NCBI GenBank assembly: GCA_016213775.1
Contig: JACQZR010000130.1
Span: forward strand, 1-64,000
Reading direction: 5' to 3'
Source of the DNA: Acidobacteriota bacterium
Lineage (GTDB): Bacteria; Acidobacteriota; Terriglobia; Bryobacterales; Bryobacteraceae
DNA length: 64,000 nucleotides
Position 1 is the first letter of the stretch, and each line of letters begins with the position of its first letter. This document shows positions 7,052 through 15,386 of the stretch, piece after piece. The translations under genes were made by a program, and so were the position numbers. The notes beneath the pieces are model-generated. The model searched no databases. It was not told where the DNA came from and worked only from the letters and a program-made list of their open reading frames with translations.

Positions 7052-9298
7052 ATGATCAACGCAGCGCATTTGTGCATGGGATGCATGGAGCCCAGAACGG
7101 GCGATGTAGCAGTCTGCCCGCTCTGCGGATACCGCGAAGGAACCGAACCCGAAAGCCCGTTGCATCTGCCCGCGCGTACCGAACTCCACGGCCAGTATCT
7201 GGTCGGGCGCGTCCTCGGTCATGGCGGTTTCGGCATCACTTACCTCGGCTGGGACCTCAACCTCGAACGCAAAGTCGCCATCAAGGAATATCTCCCGAGC
7301 GGCGTCGCTGTCCGCACCGTCCGGGATAGCGAAGTCATCCCCTTCTCCGGAGACATGCGCAAGGATTTCGAATACGGCCTCGAGCGCTACCTCGATGAGG
7401 CCCGTGTCGTCGCCAAGTTCCAGACTCACCCCTCCATCGTCACCGTCCTCAATTTCTTCCGCGACAACGGCACCGCCTACCTGGTGATGGAATACCTCGA
7501 AGGCACCACCTTCGAGCGCTATCTCGAAAAGCAGGGAGGCAAGACTTCCATCGACACCGTGATGACCGTCATGGTGCCGGTTCTCGAAGCGCTTGGTGCA
7601 GTCCACCAATCCGGTATCCTCCATCGCGACATCAGCCCCGACAACATTTACATCACGCGCAAGTGGCAGGTGAAGGTTCTCGACTTCGGCGCTGCCCGCT
7701 ACGCTCTCGGTCAGAAGAGCCGCAATCTTTCCGTGATCCTCAAGGAAGGTTACGCGCCCATGGAGCAGTACCAGAGCAAAGGCAACCAGGGCCCTTGGAC
7801 TGACTCCTATGCCTGTGGCGCTACCATCTACCGTGCGCTCACGGGAAAGATTCCACCCTCCTCGCTCGACCGCATGCAGACCGACGAACTGCAGCCGCCA
7901 TCCGAGCTCGGCGTCGAATTGAGCAAGGCCCAGGAAGCCGCCATCCTCAAATCGATGGCCGTGACGCCCGCCAACCGTTTTCAAACGATGGCTGACTTTC
8001 GTGACGCACTCACCGGCGTTGCCGCCCCCATTTCGCACCCCCCAATCCGTTTAGATCAGGACATATCCACGCCGCCGGCGAGTCAGGCCGAAGTGGTGAC
8101 GGTGCGTTCCGGTACTCCTCTCCAGCCGCCTTCGCCGACGCTCCCGGTGGGTCACGCGAACGTTGCCACTCACCAGACTCCTGTTTCGCAGCCCCCGCAA
8201 CCACAACCCGCCGAACGCGTCACCCGCCCTTCCGAAAAACCGCCGAAACCCTCCATGCCCAAATGGGTGTGGGCAGCCTCTGCCGGCGTATTGCTCGCCG
8301 TCTTCGCCATCGGCGGCTACAAGCAGTACGAGGAAAAACAGCGCCTCGCCGAACTCCAGCGCCAGGAAGAAATCAAGAAACGGCAGTTTGACGAGGAGTT
8401 GAAGAAGCAGAGAGCCCAGGCCGTAGAGGAAGAGCGCCGGCACGCCGAGAACGAAAAGCAACTCGCCATCCTCAAAGCTCAGCAGGACGAGATCGATCGC
8501 AAGCAGAAGGAGCTCGAAGAACAGCGTATCGCGCTCGAACGCTCCAAACAGCAAGGCTCCAATCGCCAGCAAGGCAACACCAAACAACAGTCGAGCCAGG
8601 GAAACACATCCCAGCAGCAGATCCTTCAACAGCAGCAAATTTACCAGCAGCAGCAGGAAGCCCTCCGCCGTGAGCTCGAGCGCAAGCAGCAGGAACAGGC
8701 ACAGGCCGAGGCTCAGCGAATTCGCCAGCAGCAACAGCAACAGCAGCAGGGTTCCAACACGAAACAGCAACAGCTCATACCGCCCGTGGGTTCCACCTTC
8801 GACGATGCCATGCGTCAGTCGCGCGCTGCCATGAATGCCCGTAACTATCCCGCCGCCACCCAGTTCGCGCAGCAGGCCATCAAGGCCAACCCCGCCCGCC
8901 CCGACGGCTACTCGCAGCTCGGCTGGATTGCTATCTATGGCATCGGGGATATGCAACTGGCTCAGCAGAGTTACAAGGACGCTATCGCCCGCGGGGGTGT
9001 CGTCTGGTTCCGTGTCAACCACGATCACGCCAACGGTTCCTATCAGTTTCGCTGCACCGGCGATCTCGGCATCGCCCGGGATCACGTCGAGTTTCAGGCC
9101 CAGGGCGGAGAGCACAACTTCCGCCTCGCCAACTCGGCCATCGCCGAGGCGAAGGGCAACAGCGCCCTCCGCCGGTTGGTGGGTGCCAGCAACGACTTCC
9201 ACATCCACTCCACCGATGGCCGTCGTTTCAACCTCGTCTCCGTCAGCAACCCCAAACCCATCCGCGAAATGATCCTCTCCCTCATGGGCGCAAAGTAG
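7052..9298 (+). CDS. Transmembrane Ser/Thr protein kinase with zinc ribbon, coiled coil, poly-Gln and TPR
   Basis: 748 residues. The N-terminus has a zinc-ribbon pattern (C8, C11, C22, C25). The kinase domain (about 47-322) shows GHGGFGITY, AIKEY (K78), E116, HRDISPDNI (D193) and DFGAAR (D211). Serine replaces the Lys usual two positions after the catalytic Asp, a variant I associate with some bacterial kinases. A Pro-rich linker, one membrane helix (404-424), a long coiled coil, Gln-rich runs, a TPR-like part (about 590-650) and a beta-rich end (VVWFRVNHD through FNLVSV) follow, probably in the periplasm. It closes the operon and should phosphorylate ligands of its FHA proteins. Confidence 0.87.
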   Translation: MINAAHLCMGCMEPRTGDVAVCPLCGYREGTEPESPLHLPARTELHGQYLVGRVLGHGGFGITYLGWDLNLERKVAIKEYLPSGVAVRTVRDSEVIPFSGDMRKDFEYGLERYLDEARVVAKFQTHPSIVTVLNFFRDNGTAYLVMEYLEGTTFERYLEKQGGKTSIDTVMTVMVPVLEALGAVHQSGILHRDISPDNIYITRKWQVKVLDFGAARYALGQKSRNLSVILKEGYAPMEQYQSKGNQGPWTDSYACGATIYRALTGKIPPSSLDRMQTDELQPPSELGVELSKAQEAAILKSMAVTPANRFQTMADFRDALTGVAAPISHPPIRLDQDISTPPASQAEVVTVRSGTPLQPPSPTLPVGHANVATHQTPVSQPPQPQPAERVTRPSEKPPKPSMPKWVWAASAGVLLAVFAIGGYKQYEEKQRLAELQRQEEIKKRQFDEELKKQRAQAVEEERRHAENEKQLAILKAQQDEIDRKQKELEEQRIALERSKQQGSNRQQGNTKQQSSQGNTSQQQILQQQQIYQQQQEALRRELERKQQEQAQAEAQRIRQQQQQQQQGSNTKQQQLIPPVGSTFDDAMRQSRAAMNARNYPAATQFAQQAIKANPARPDGYSQLGWIAIYGIGDMQLAQQSYKDAIARGGVVWFRVNHDHANGSYQFRCTGDLGIARDHVEFQAQGGEHNFRLANSAIAEAKGNSALRRLVGASNDFHIHSTDGRRFNLVSVSNPKPIREMILSLMGAK

Positions 9299-9486
9299 CC
9301 GTCGATACCACCCTTCAAACCTCACGGCCGACGCCTCCCCAGGCCTTCCCAAGAATCCTTCTCAAAAATAATGAGGCCGTGTCTTCCTTGCCTGAGATAG
9401 TTGGCAGGGCGTCGTCACCTTCCTGCTAGAGATGGCTGTTCCGGACTTGAGGGACACCACGAGAACAAGCGAAGGAGGATTGTTGT

Positions 9487-10122
9487 ATGTCTACACCGAG
9501 ATTGGCAACTGTAATACCAGCCAAACCGAATATTGGCCACGCCGGGCACACTGTTCACAAGTGGGTTGACCGGGCCCATTTTGCGTTGATGGCAGTGGAA
9601 ATGGCGCTTGCAGAGACTGAAGGCGCTATAGGCGTCGTAAGCGGTGTTACCGCGGGTTCAGGCGGCACTCTTGCGCAAATCGGATTTGCATCCGGCGCCG
9701 CCGGAGTAGTCCTGTTTGGCGCACTGAACGTGGGAACCTTCGGTGGTACGGCTCTTGGGTATGCCGAAGCGCGCCAGGAAAACGCAGCAGAAGCATTCAT
9801 GATGGGAGCCGCGATTGGAGTTGTGGTTGCCGCCCACGGCCGAAATCCGCACACACTCAAGGCCCTCTTCGGCAACCGTCACTTTGGCAACTATTTTGAC
9901 CAGGAGTCGGCGCGCATTTCCCGCAAGTCCTATTTGTTAGGCCTGATTCGCGGCTATCTCGAGGGAAGCGCGATGAACGCTGAGCAGCGCAAGTATGTCA
10001 TCCGCGATCTGGAGGTCCGCACCGGCCGTAAGTACGGCAAAACGGAGGCCACCAACGAACGTGCGATTACGGATTGGTATCACGCCCTGGCGATCGCTTT
10101 TCGCAGGTATTGGGCCAGCTAA
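9487..10122 (+). CDS. Hypothetical protein with glycine-rich membrane-like core
   Basis: A 211-residue protein of unknown family with a strong AAGGAGG just before the ATG. Residues about 45-120 are rich in Gly/Ala/Val with GxxxG-like spacing (for example TAGSGGTLAQIGFASGAAG), as in glycine-zipper or pore-forming segments. The C-terminal 80 residues are charged and helical. No signal peptide, metal motif or catalytic motif is visible. It follows the kinase gene by 188 bases of non-coding sequence and is transcribed in the same direction, so it may be an accessory of that operon, but the gap and its separate ribosome site argue for its own transcript. I do not assign a function. Confidence 0.6.
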   Translation: MSTPRLATVIPAKPNIGHAGHTVHKWVDRAHFALMAVEMALAETEGAIGVVSGVTAGSGGTLAQIGFASGAAGVVLFGALNVGTFGGTALGYAEARQENAAEAFMMGAAIGVVVAAHGRNPHTLKALFGNRHFGNYFDQESARISRKSYLLGLIRGYLEGSAMNAEQRKYVIRDLEVRTGRKYGKTEATNERAITDWYHALAIAFRRYWAS

Positions 10123-10146
10123 CGGTTTCCACTAGCCACGCCGGAA

Positions 10147-13107
10147 TCAACGCCATTCCCCCTGCAATGTGAAACCGGCCCAAAACCATGGAGCACTCCA
10201 CTTTCCGGACCGCAATGAGGCAAGCTGTGCCTCACGAAGCGCGGCCGCCGGGCGCTGCCCCTTTGTGATGAGAGCACGGTAGAAATCCTGCATGAGCTGC
10301 GACGTCGCTCGATCCGGCGCCTGCCACAGAGTGGCTACCACCCGCGGAGACCCGGCGTAGAGAAATGCTCGCGTCAGGGCAAGCAGCCCTTCCCCCTGTA
10401 TGTCCTTCCCCAGCGCCGAATGACACGCGCTGAGGACCACCAGTCCGGCATTTAACCGCAGGTTGAATAGCTCATGCATGGCCACCAGCCCGTTCTGGAG
10501 TTCGCCCCGCTCGTTCACCATGGAGAGCGCCAGTGAAGACAACTCGGGGTATTCGCTGTTGAGAATGCCATGTGTTGCCAGGTGCAGTATGCCGTATCGT
10601 GTCAGGTCGGTGCGAAGCAACGCCGGTTTGCTTGCCGCCAGTCCTGTAGCGATGAGGTTATCCGCACGTGACACGGTACGGGCGATTGCTTCCGCCTCCG
10701 ACCGCGTTCCCGGCAGCCGCTCGAAGGCTGTGCGCTTTGCAACTGCTCTTGTCATCGAAGCCAGCCGCCCATCGGATGGATCAAAAACCGGATCGGCAAA
10801 CACGGCAACCGGCCGGGCCGAGATAGGATGGCGGTTTGTGTGCGTGCGCATCTCCGCGAGTAGCGAAGCGGAAGGCAAGCTCACGACTTCGTGCTTGACA
10901 ATCAGTGGGTCGGAGCTGCCGGGCAGCGGCAGAGCGGCAAATGGAATTGTCTGCAGGATTCCCTCGGCCACGATCACAATTCGCTTGCCGGCGATCTGTG
11001 CATTCACCGGATGAAGAATTACGCGGCTGAGCGCTGCCAGGGATGCCTGCGCGCCGGGTTGATTCCCGCTCAGACGTTGATAAGCAAGCCGAGCCAGCCG
11101 GTCGATCTCCTGGCGCGGCGGCAGCTTGCGGACCAACAGCCCACGGGTTGTGACTGCAAAGAGGTAGCTCGCCGATTCCCCCAGTGAGTACTCGAGCAGA
11201 ACTGTATCCGCATCGAGCGCCTGACTTCGCAATTCAGCCAGAGTGAGAGGCTGCGGAGCTATTAGCCCGGCGTAGCGCGGATTGCGCCGGCGCAGGTCCG
11301 CTTCGAGTTGGTGATAGCGGGCCGTAAGGTCGCCTACGAGGATTTTCTGACCGGCAATTGCCTTGGGAGTCTGCTTCGTGGCAAGCAGACTCGTCAGTTT
11401 CTCTCCCTCGCGGGAAAGCAGTTGCTGCGTGTCATTCAGTTCGCGAAGCAGGCCGGGATCAGCCCCCTCACGAATCCGCGAACGCGATTCACGGATCATT
11501 TCCACCAGGCTCCGGCCGCGGCCGCTTTCCGCAGCTTCGAACGCCTTCACGTCGTAGCCCGACTGGGGATTCTTGCCGTGCAACTGCATCAACAGGTGCA
11601 CTCGCAACTGATAGAGCAACGCGGCATTGGAAGTGACGCTGTTTCGGCTGAACTCCCCGGCCAGTTGTGACCGTTGCCGTTCATGAAGCTCGATCCCTTG
11701 ATCCACATGCCGGCCGGCGTCCAGCAGACGGCCTTCACTGAGATGCGCCTGCGCCAGCCGGAGATGAGAATACGCTTCGTTGCGCTGATCGCCGATTCGC
11801 TGTTGCATCTCGATCGCGTGTGTCTGCGTTTGGATCGAGCCGGCCGCGTCTCGCATGGCGAGCTGAACGTCTCCCAGAATCGAAAGGGCAGTCGCTTCGC
11901 CCCGCACGTCACCGGACTTGCGCAGGATCTCCACCGACCGCTGGACCATCGGCAATGCCTCGCGGGGCCGTCCGAGCCTGTTCACAACGAATGCCGCGTT
12001 TTGCAGCGCAGTAGCTTCGCCCGGCTCGTCCCCCTGGGAGCGGTAAAGTTCCACCGCCTGGCGCGAGAACTCCAGCGCCTTGCTGCGCTCACCGGTCCGC
12101 CAATAGAGTGTCACGAGATTGCTCAGAATCTGCGCCTCCAGTTTGGGCTTCTTGGATTGCCGTGAGCAGGCGAGTCCGGACTGATACGCCTGAGCCGACT
12201 TCTCAACCTCACCAAGGCGCAGGTAAACGATCGCGATGTTGTTGTGTGCCGACGCCTCGCTCGCTATGTCCTCCACGGATCGCAGCAGTGGGGGCACCTC
12301 GAGCAGCGCTTCGAGGGCGGACTGCAGGTTCCCGCTTCGTACTAGCGCTGTACCCAGATTGTTCAAAGCCCTACCCAACTCCGTAATGCTGGCGATCTGG
12401 CGGGTGAGTTCGACGGCACGGCGGTGCAATGGGATTGCCTCCCCGGAGCGGCCTGTCGCTGCATACATCACGCCGAGATTGGAGGACGCGGTTGCTTCCA
12501 GGTGCCGGTCATCCGCGGACCGGGCCAGACGCAAGGCTCGTTCGGCGGGCTCGATTGCCTGCCGGCTATCCCTCTGCGAATAGTATGCCGAGGTGAGGAA
12601 CAGGGCTGCGGAAGCTTGCCATCGGACGAGGCCGGCGGCTCGAAACTCTTCTTCAGCCTCCTTGTAGAGTGCAATGGCGGCGCTAACCGACGCGGTGTCT
12701 CCTTTTTCGCTTAGCCGGCTTCCCTCGGCCAAGGCCCGCTCCCCGCGCAGCGTGTTTTCATCCGTTGGGATCCTGTCGCGAACGAAGTAAGTGACGCGGC
12801 AGAGAGCCAGTTTCGGCCGCGCGCCGTCCAATTCGAACCGGTGTTCTCCGTCCAGCGTTGTCACGGCCGAGAGTGGGAAATAGCCCGCGCTTTCCGAACG
12901 ATCCGATCGTTCCTGCAGAACGCTGCCGTCGGGCGAAAGTATGCGCGCCCGAAAGACAAAGCCGCCTTGTTCAATGGAAAAGGAGAGAAACTGCCCCGCG
13001 CGTGCCGCCACTCTCAGTGGCGCATGGCAATCGTGACTTGCCTCCGCCGCCGGCGTGAGCGTGGCCCACACCATCGCCAGTATTCCAGCCAGCCCCGGCT
13101 TCCCCAC
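10147..13107 (-). CDS. Secreted CHAT-domain protease with TPR repeats
   Basis: 986 residues from a GTG start. A signal-like helix (about 1-23) is followed by a beta domain, at least eight TPR-type repeats (about 120-500), a helical spacer and a C-terminal CHAT (caspase HetF-associated) domain. The catalytic pair is His846 in HLATHG and Cys895 in LSACHSALG. The end, WFWAGFTLQGEW, matches typical CHAT C-termini. CHAT enzymes are cysteine peptidases used in cell-fate and defence systems such as gasdermin and Craspase. The start lies only 29 bases from a divergent sigma-factor gene, so control by that sigma factor is likely. An internal ATG 11 codons down is an alternative start. Confidence 0.87.
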   Translation of the reverse strand: MGKPGLAGILAMVWATLTPAAEASHDCHAPLRVAARAGQFLSFSIEQGGFVFRARILSPDGSVLQERSDRSESAGYFPLSAVTTLDGEHRFELDGARPKLALCRVTYFVRDRIPTDENTLRGERALAEGSRLSEKGDTASVSAAIALYKEAEEEFRAAGLVRWQASAALFLTSAYYSQRDSRQAIEPAERALRLARSADDRHLEATASSNLGVMYAATGRSGEAIPLHRRAVELTRQIASITELGRALNNLGTALVRSGNLQSALEALLEVPPLLRSVEDIASEASAHNNIAIVYLRLGEVEKSAQAYQSGLACSRQSKKPKLEAQILSNLVTLYWRTGERSKALEFSRQAVELYRSQGDEPGEATALQNAAFVVNRLGRPREALPMVQRSVEILRKSGDVRGEATALSILGDVQLAMRDAAGSIQTQTHAIEMQQRIGDQRNEAYSHLRLAQAHLSEGRLLDAGRHVDQGIELHERQRSQLAGEFSRNSVTSNAALLYQLRVHLLMQLHGKNPQSGYDVKAFEAAESGRGRSLVEMIRESRSRIREGADPGLLRELNDTQQLLSREGEKLTSLLATKQTPKAIAGQKILVGDLTARYHQLEADLRRRNPRYAGLIAPQPLTLAELRSQALDADTVLLEYSLGESASYLFAVTTRGLLVRKLPPRQEIDRLARLAYQRLSGNQPGAQASLAALSRVILHPVNAQIAGKRIVIVAEGILQTIPFAALPLPGSSDPLIVKHEVVSLPSASLLAEMRTHTNRHPISARPVAVFADPVFDPSDGRLASMTRAVAKRTAFERLPGTRSEAEAIARTVSRADNLIATGLAASKPALLRTDLTRYGILHLATHGILNSEYPELSSLALSMVNERGELQNGLVAMHELFNLRLNAGLVVLSACHSALGKDIQGEGLLALTRAFLYAGSPRVVATLWQAPDRATSQLMQDFYRALITKGQRPAAALREAQLASLRSGKWSAPWFWAGFTLQGEWR

Positions 13108-13136
13108 AGCGGTAGAATACGTAATTTGAGTCTCGC

Positions 13137-13757
13137 GTGCAATCTTCCGGTACCGGTCAAAGCTTCGCCAGCCCTCGGCGCAGCCGGCAGGATCTGGTTT
13201 CCGCCATCGTCAGCGGCGACCGTTCCGCCGAAGCTGAGCTCGTGGACTGGTTCGCCCGTGGGCTGGCGATCATCCTCAGCCGCATCGTGAAGGATCACCA
13301 AACCGTCGAGGATCTGCGACAGGATTCGTTTCGCATCGCCATCGAGCGGCTGCGATCCGGAGCACTCCGCGACCCCGACGCCCTGCCCGGCTTCATGGCG
13401 ATGATCGCCCGTAACGTCGCCATCGAGCACCTCCGCCAGCGGACCCCCGGCGCCTTGTCCGCCACCGCCCCCGACCCCACCGGTGGACCGTCGCAATACC
13501 ACGATCTCGCCCGCAAACAGAATGCCGCCATCGTCCGCAAGATCCTCAACGAGTTGCCGCAGCCTCGTGACCGCGAGCTGCTCTACCGGTTCTACATCGC
13601 CGACGAAGAGAAGGAGACCATCTGCGAGCGCTTCGGTCTGAGCGCCTTACACTTCAACCGCGTTCTGCATCGGGCGCGGGAACGTTTTCGCGAGCTTTTT
13701 GAGAAACGTCGTTCCGGAGGTGGGATAGTCCCGCCCCTAGACGCACCTGATAGGTAG
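13137..13757 (+). CDS. ECF-like RNA polymerase sigma factor
   Basis: A 206-residue sigma70-family protein from a GTG start. Region 2 covers about 30-100, with QTVEDLRQDSFRIAIERL and FMAMIARNVAIEHLR. Region 4, with a helix-turn-helix, lies near the end (LPQPRDRELLYRFYIADEE, then ICERFGLSALHFNRVLHRAR). No region 1 or 3 is present. The next gene, 6 bases on, encodes a zinc-finger membrane protein that should be its anti-sigma factor. It is divergent from the CHAT protease with a 29-base gap, an arrangement that suggests the protease as a target. A TAGAAT at 13113-13118 could serve as a -10 element. Confidence 0.85.
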   Translation: MQSSGTGQSFASPRRSRQDLVSAIVSGDRSAEAELVDWFARGLAIILSRIVKDHQTVEDLRQDSFRIAIERLRSGALRDPDALPGFMAMIARNVAIEHLRQRTPGALSATAPDPTGGPSQYHDLARKQNAAIVRKILNELPQPRDRELLYRFYIADEEKETICERFGLSALHFNRVLHRARERFRELFEKRRSGGGIVPPLDAPDR

Positions 13758-13763
13758 ATTCCA

Positions 13764-14396
13764 ATGGATCACGGCCAAATCGAAGCCACAAACCTGATCG
13801 ACCGCTACCTCACTAACCGCGCAACCCCGGAAGAGTGCGCCCGCTTCGAGGAGCATTTCCTCGATTGCCCGGATTGCCTCAGCCGCCTCGAATCCACCCG
13901 TGGCCTCATCGATGGATTGAAACAGCAACCCCCGGACACGTTTCAGCGCCGCACCTGGGTTGGATTCATGGGCTGGATCGCCGCGGCAGCGGTTACCACC
14001 TTCGCCATTTTTCGCCCCCCTCCGGCAACTCCTCCACCCGTGACCATTCCGGGCCCCACGCTGACCGCTCGCGCCGGGCCGGTGTTCACGCTTGCTACCG
14101 TCCGGGGCGCTCAGGCTGACGCCCCTATCGTGACTGTTTCGGGAGAGTTTACCCTCGCTCTCGATTTCGAGCCCGCGCCCGGCATCAAGGGCTTCGCCGT
14201 CCAGGTCACTTCCGGCACGGGCGAACAGTTGATGAGCGAGGTGGAGCATCCACTCTCCGCCTCGGGCACCATCGGTATTGGCTTGCGTTCCCAGGATCTG
14301 AAACCGGGGCTATACCGCGCCGTAGTCGTCGGGAAATCAGTGGACGGCCGCGAATTGCAGCGCGTGATATTCCCCTTCCGTTTCCAGGTGCCGTAA
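13764..14396 (+). CDS. Zinc-finger anti-sigma factor, membrane-bound
   Basis: 210 residues. The N-terminal anti-sigma zinc finger reads EECARFEEHFLDCPDCLSRL and carries the HxxxCxxC motif of the zf-HC2 family, plus an earlier Cys. One membrane helix follows (about 69-87, GFMGWIAAAAVTTFAIF). The extracytoplasmic part (about 105-210) is beta-rich and ends in YRAVVVGKSVDGRELQRVIFPFRF, an immunoglobulin-like sensor fold by appearance. It should hold the sigma factor at 13137 inactive until a signal outside the membrane releases it. The spacing of 6 bases supports co-transcription. Confidence 0.8.
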   Translation: MDHGQIEATNLIDRYLTNRATPEECARFEEHFLDCPDCLSRLESTRGLIDGLKQQPPDTFQRRTWVGFMGWIAAAAVTTFAIFRPPPATPPPVTIPGPTLTARAGPVFTLATVRGAQADAPIVTVSGEFTLALDFEPAPGIKGFAVQVTSGTGEQLMSEVEHPLSASGTIGIGLRSQDLKPGLYRAVVVGKSVDGRELQRVIFPFRFQVP

Positions 14397-14450
14397 ACAG
14401 CCGTTCGTAGGAGCCAGGCTCGCTGGTCAACTGCGCTTCACCGGCGATGC

Positions 14451-14494
14451 TATATACCTTGACACGTATATACGTTCCCAGGTATATTAACAGG
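14451..14494 (+). promoter_or_regulatory. Promoter with embedded palindromic operator before arsR-like gene
   Basis: TTGACA (14459-14464) and TATATT (14483-14488) are spaced by 18 bases, close to sigma70 consensus. The spacer holds the perfect 12-bp palindrome ACGTATATACGT (14464-14475). A flanking imperfect repeat, TATATACC (14451-14458) and GGTATATT (14481-14488), surrounds it. The repressor encoded next is the natural ligand. Confidence 0.65.
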
Positions 14495-14836
14495 GTGGAG
14501 TCTGTGTTCGAAATCATTGCGGAACCGAACCGGCGCGCAATATTGAGCCTCCTGGTCTCTTCCCAACAGTCGGTTGGAGAGATCGAGCGTCAACTTCGCA
14601 TGCCGCAGCCAACCGTATCCAAGCACCTGCGAGTGCTGCGTGACGCCGGTTTCGTGGAATCCATTGTGGACGCACAGCGCCGTCTCTACCGGCTGAAGCC
14701 GGAACCACTTCAGGAGTTGGATGCCTGGCTCGCTCCGTTCCGCCGGTTCTGGTCCGCCCACGTCGATGCTCTCGAACGCCACCTCGACCGCATGGAACAA
14801 TCCACTTCAACGAAAAGGAAGACCAGGAGACGATGA
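14495..14836 (+). CDS. ArsR-family winged-helix repressor
   Basis: Starting at GTG 14495 gives 113 residues; the longer frame from 14447 would run through the promoter. The helix-turn-helix reads FEIIAEPNRRAILSLLV, SVGEIERQLRMPQPTVSKH and LRVLRDAGFV, typical of metalloregulator-type ArsR proteins that pair with SRPBCC genes; no metal-binding CxC is present. A -10 element ends six bases before this GTG, so the mRNA may be leaderless. The last four bases overlap the SRPBCC gene. It probably represses its own operon by binding the palindrome just upstream. Confidence 0.85.
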   Translation: MESVFEIIAEPNRRAILSLLVSSQQSVGEIERQLRMPQPTVSKHLRVLRDAGFVESIVDAQRRLYRLKPEPLQELDAWLAPFRRFWSAHVDALERHLDRMEQSTSTKRKTRRR

Positions 14837-15366
14837 CCAATCGCGATCAGTACACACCGGGTCCCGCCGGCGGGGCCCAGGTACGAAAGGACGGAGAGAA
14901 GTGGACGCTCATCGTCGTCCGGGAACTTCGTCATCCGCCGGCGATGGTATGGCAGGCGCTCACCGACCCTGCGCAACTGTCCGAATGGGCGCCGTTCGAC
15001 GCCGATCGGAACCTCGACGCCGTAGGCCCGGTGAAGCTCACGGCGATCGGGGCGCCGTCGCGGCAGGTCTCCGAGACCACGGTGACTCGGGCCGAGGCGC
15101 CGAAGCTGCTCGAGTACAGCTGGGGCGGCAACGACCTGCGGTGGGAGTTCGAGCCGCTCGGTAGCGGCACCCGACTCACGCTCTGGCACAACATCGACCG
15201 CCGCTACATTTCGTGGGGCGCCGCAGGCTGGCACATCTGTTTCGATGTCCTCGACCGGCTGCTCGCGGGTGAGCCGATTGGACGCATGGTCGGCGCTGAT
15301 GTTATTAAGTTCGGCGGCTGGCAGCGATTGAACACCGAATACGCAACGCTGTTCGGCGTTGAATGA
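14833..15366 (+). CDS. SRPBCC/AHSA1-like protein
   Basis: 177 residues with an ATGA overlap with the ArsR gene. It shows the START-like SRPBCC fold pattern: a first strand WTLIVVRELRHPPAMVWQAL, LTDPAQLSEWAPF, and later LLEYSWGGNDLRWEFEP and TRLTLWHNIDR before a C-terminal helix. AHSA1-type members bind small hydrophobic ligands. The ArsR-SRPBCC-DoxX order is common in bacteria and is usually taken as a small stress or xenobiotic-response operon, although no substrate is known. Cytosolic; no catalytic residue can be pointed to. Confidence 0.83.
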   Translation: MTNRDQYTPGPAGGAQVRKDGEKWTLIVVRELRHPPAMVWQALTDPAQLSEWAPFDADRNLDAVGPVKLTAIGAPSRQVSETTVTRAEAPKLLEYSWGGNDLRWEFEPLGSGTRLTLWHNIDRRYISWGAAGWHICFDVLDRLLAGEPIGRMVGADVIKFGGWQRLNTEYATLFGVE

Positions 15367-15386
15367 ACCGTTGGAGGAGGAACACT

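Noticed and set aside
1038-9298. Type VI secretion regulatory cluster
   Set aside because: Kinase, PP2C and FHA genes resemble PpkA/PppA/Fha, but no Tss structural gene is in the window.
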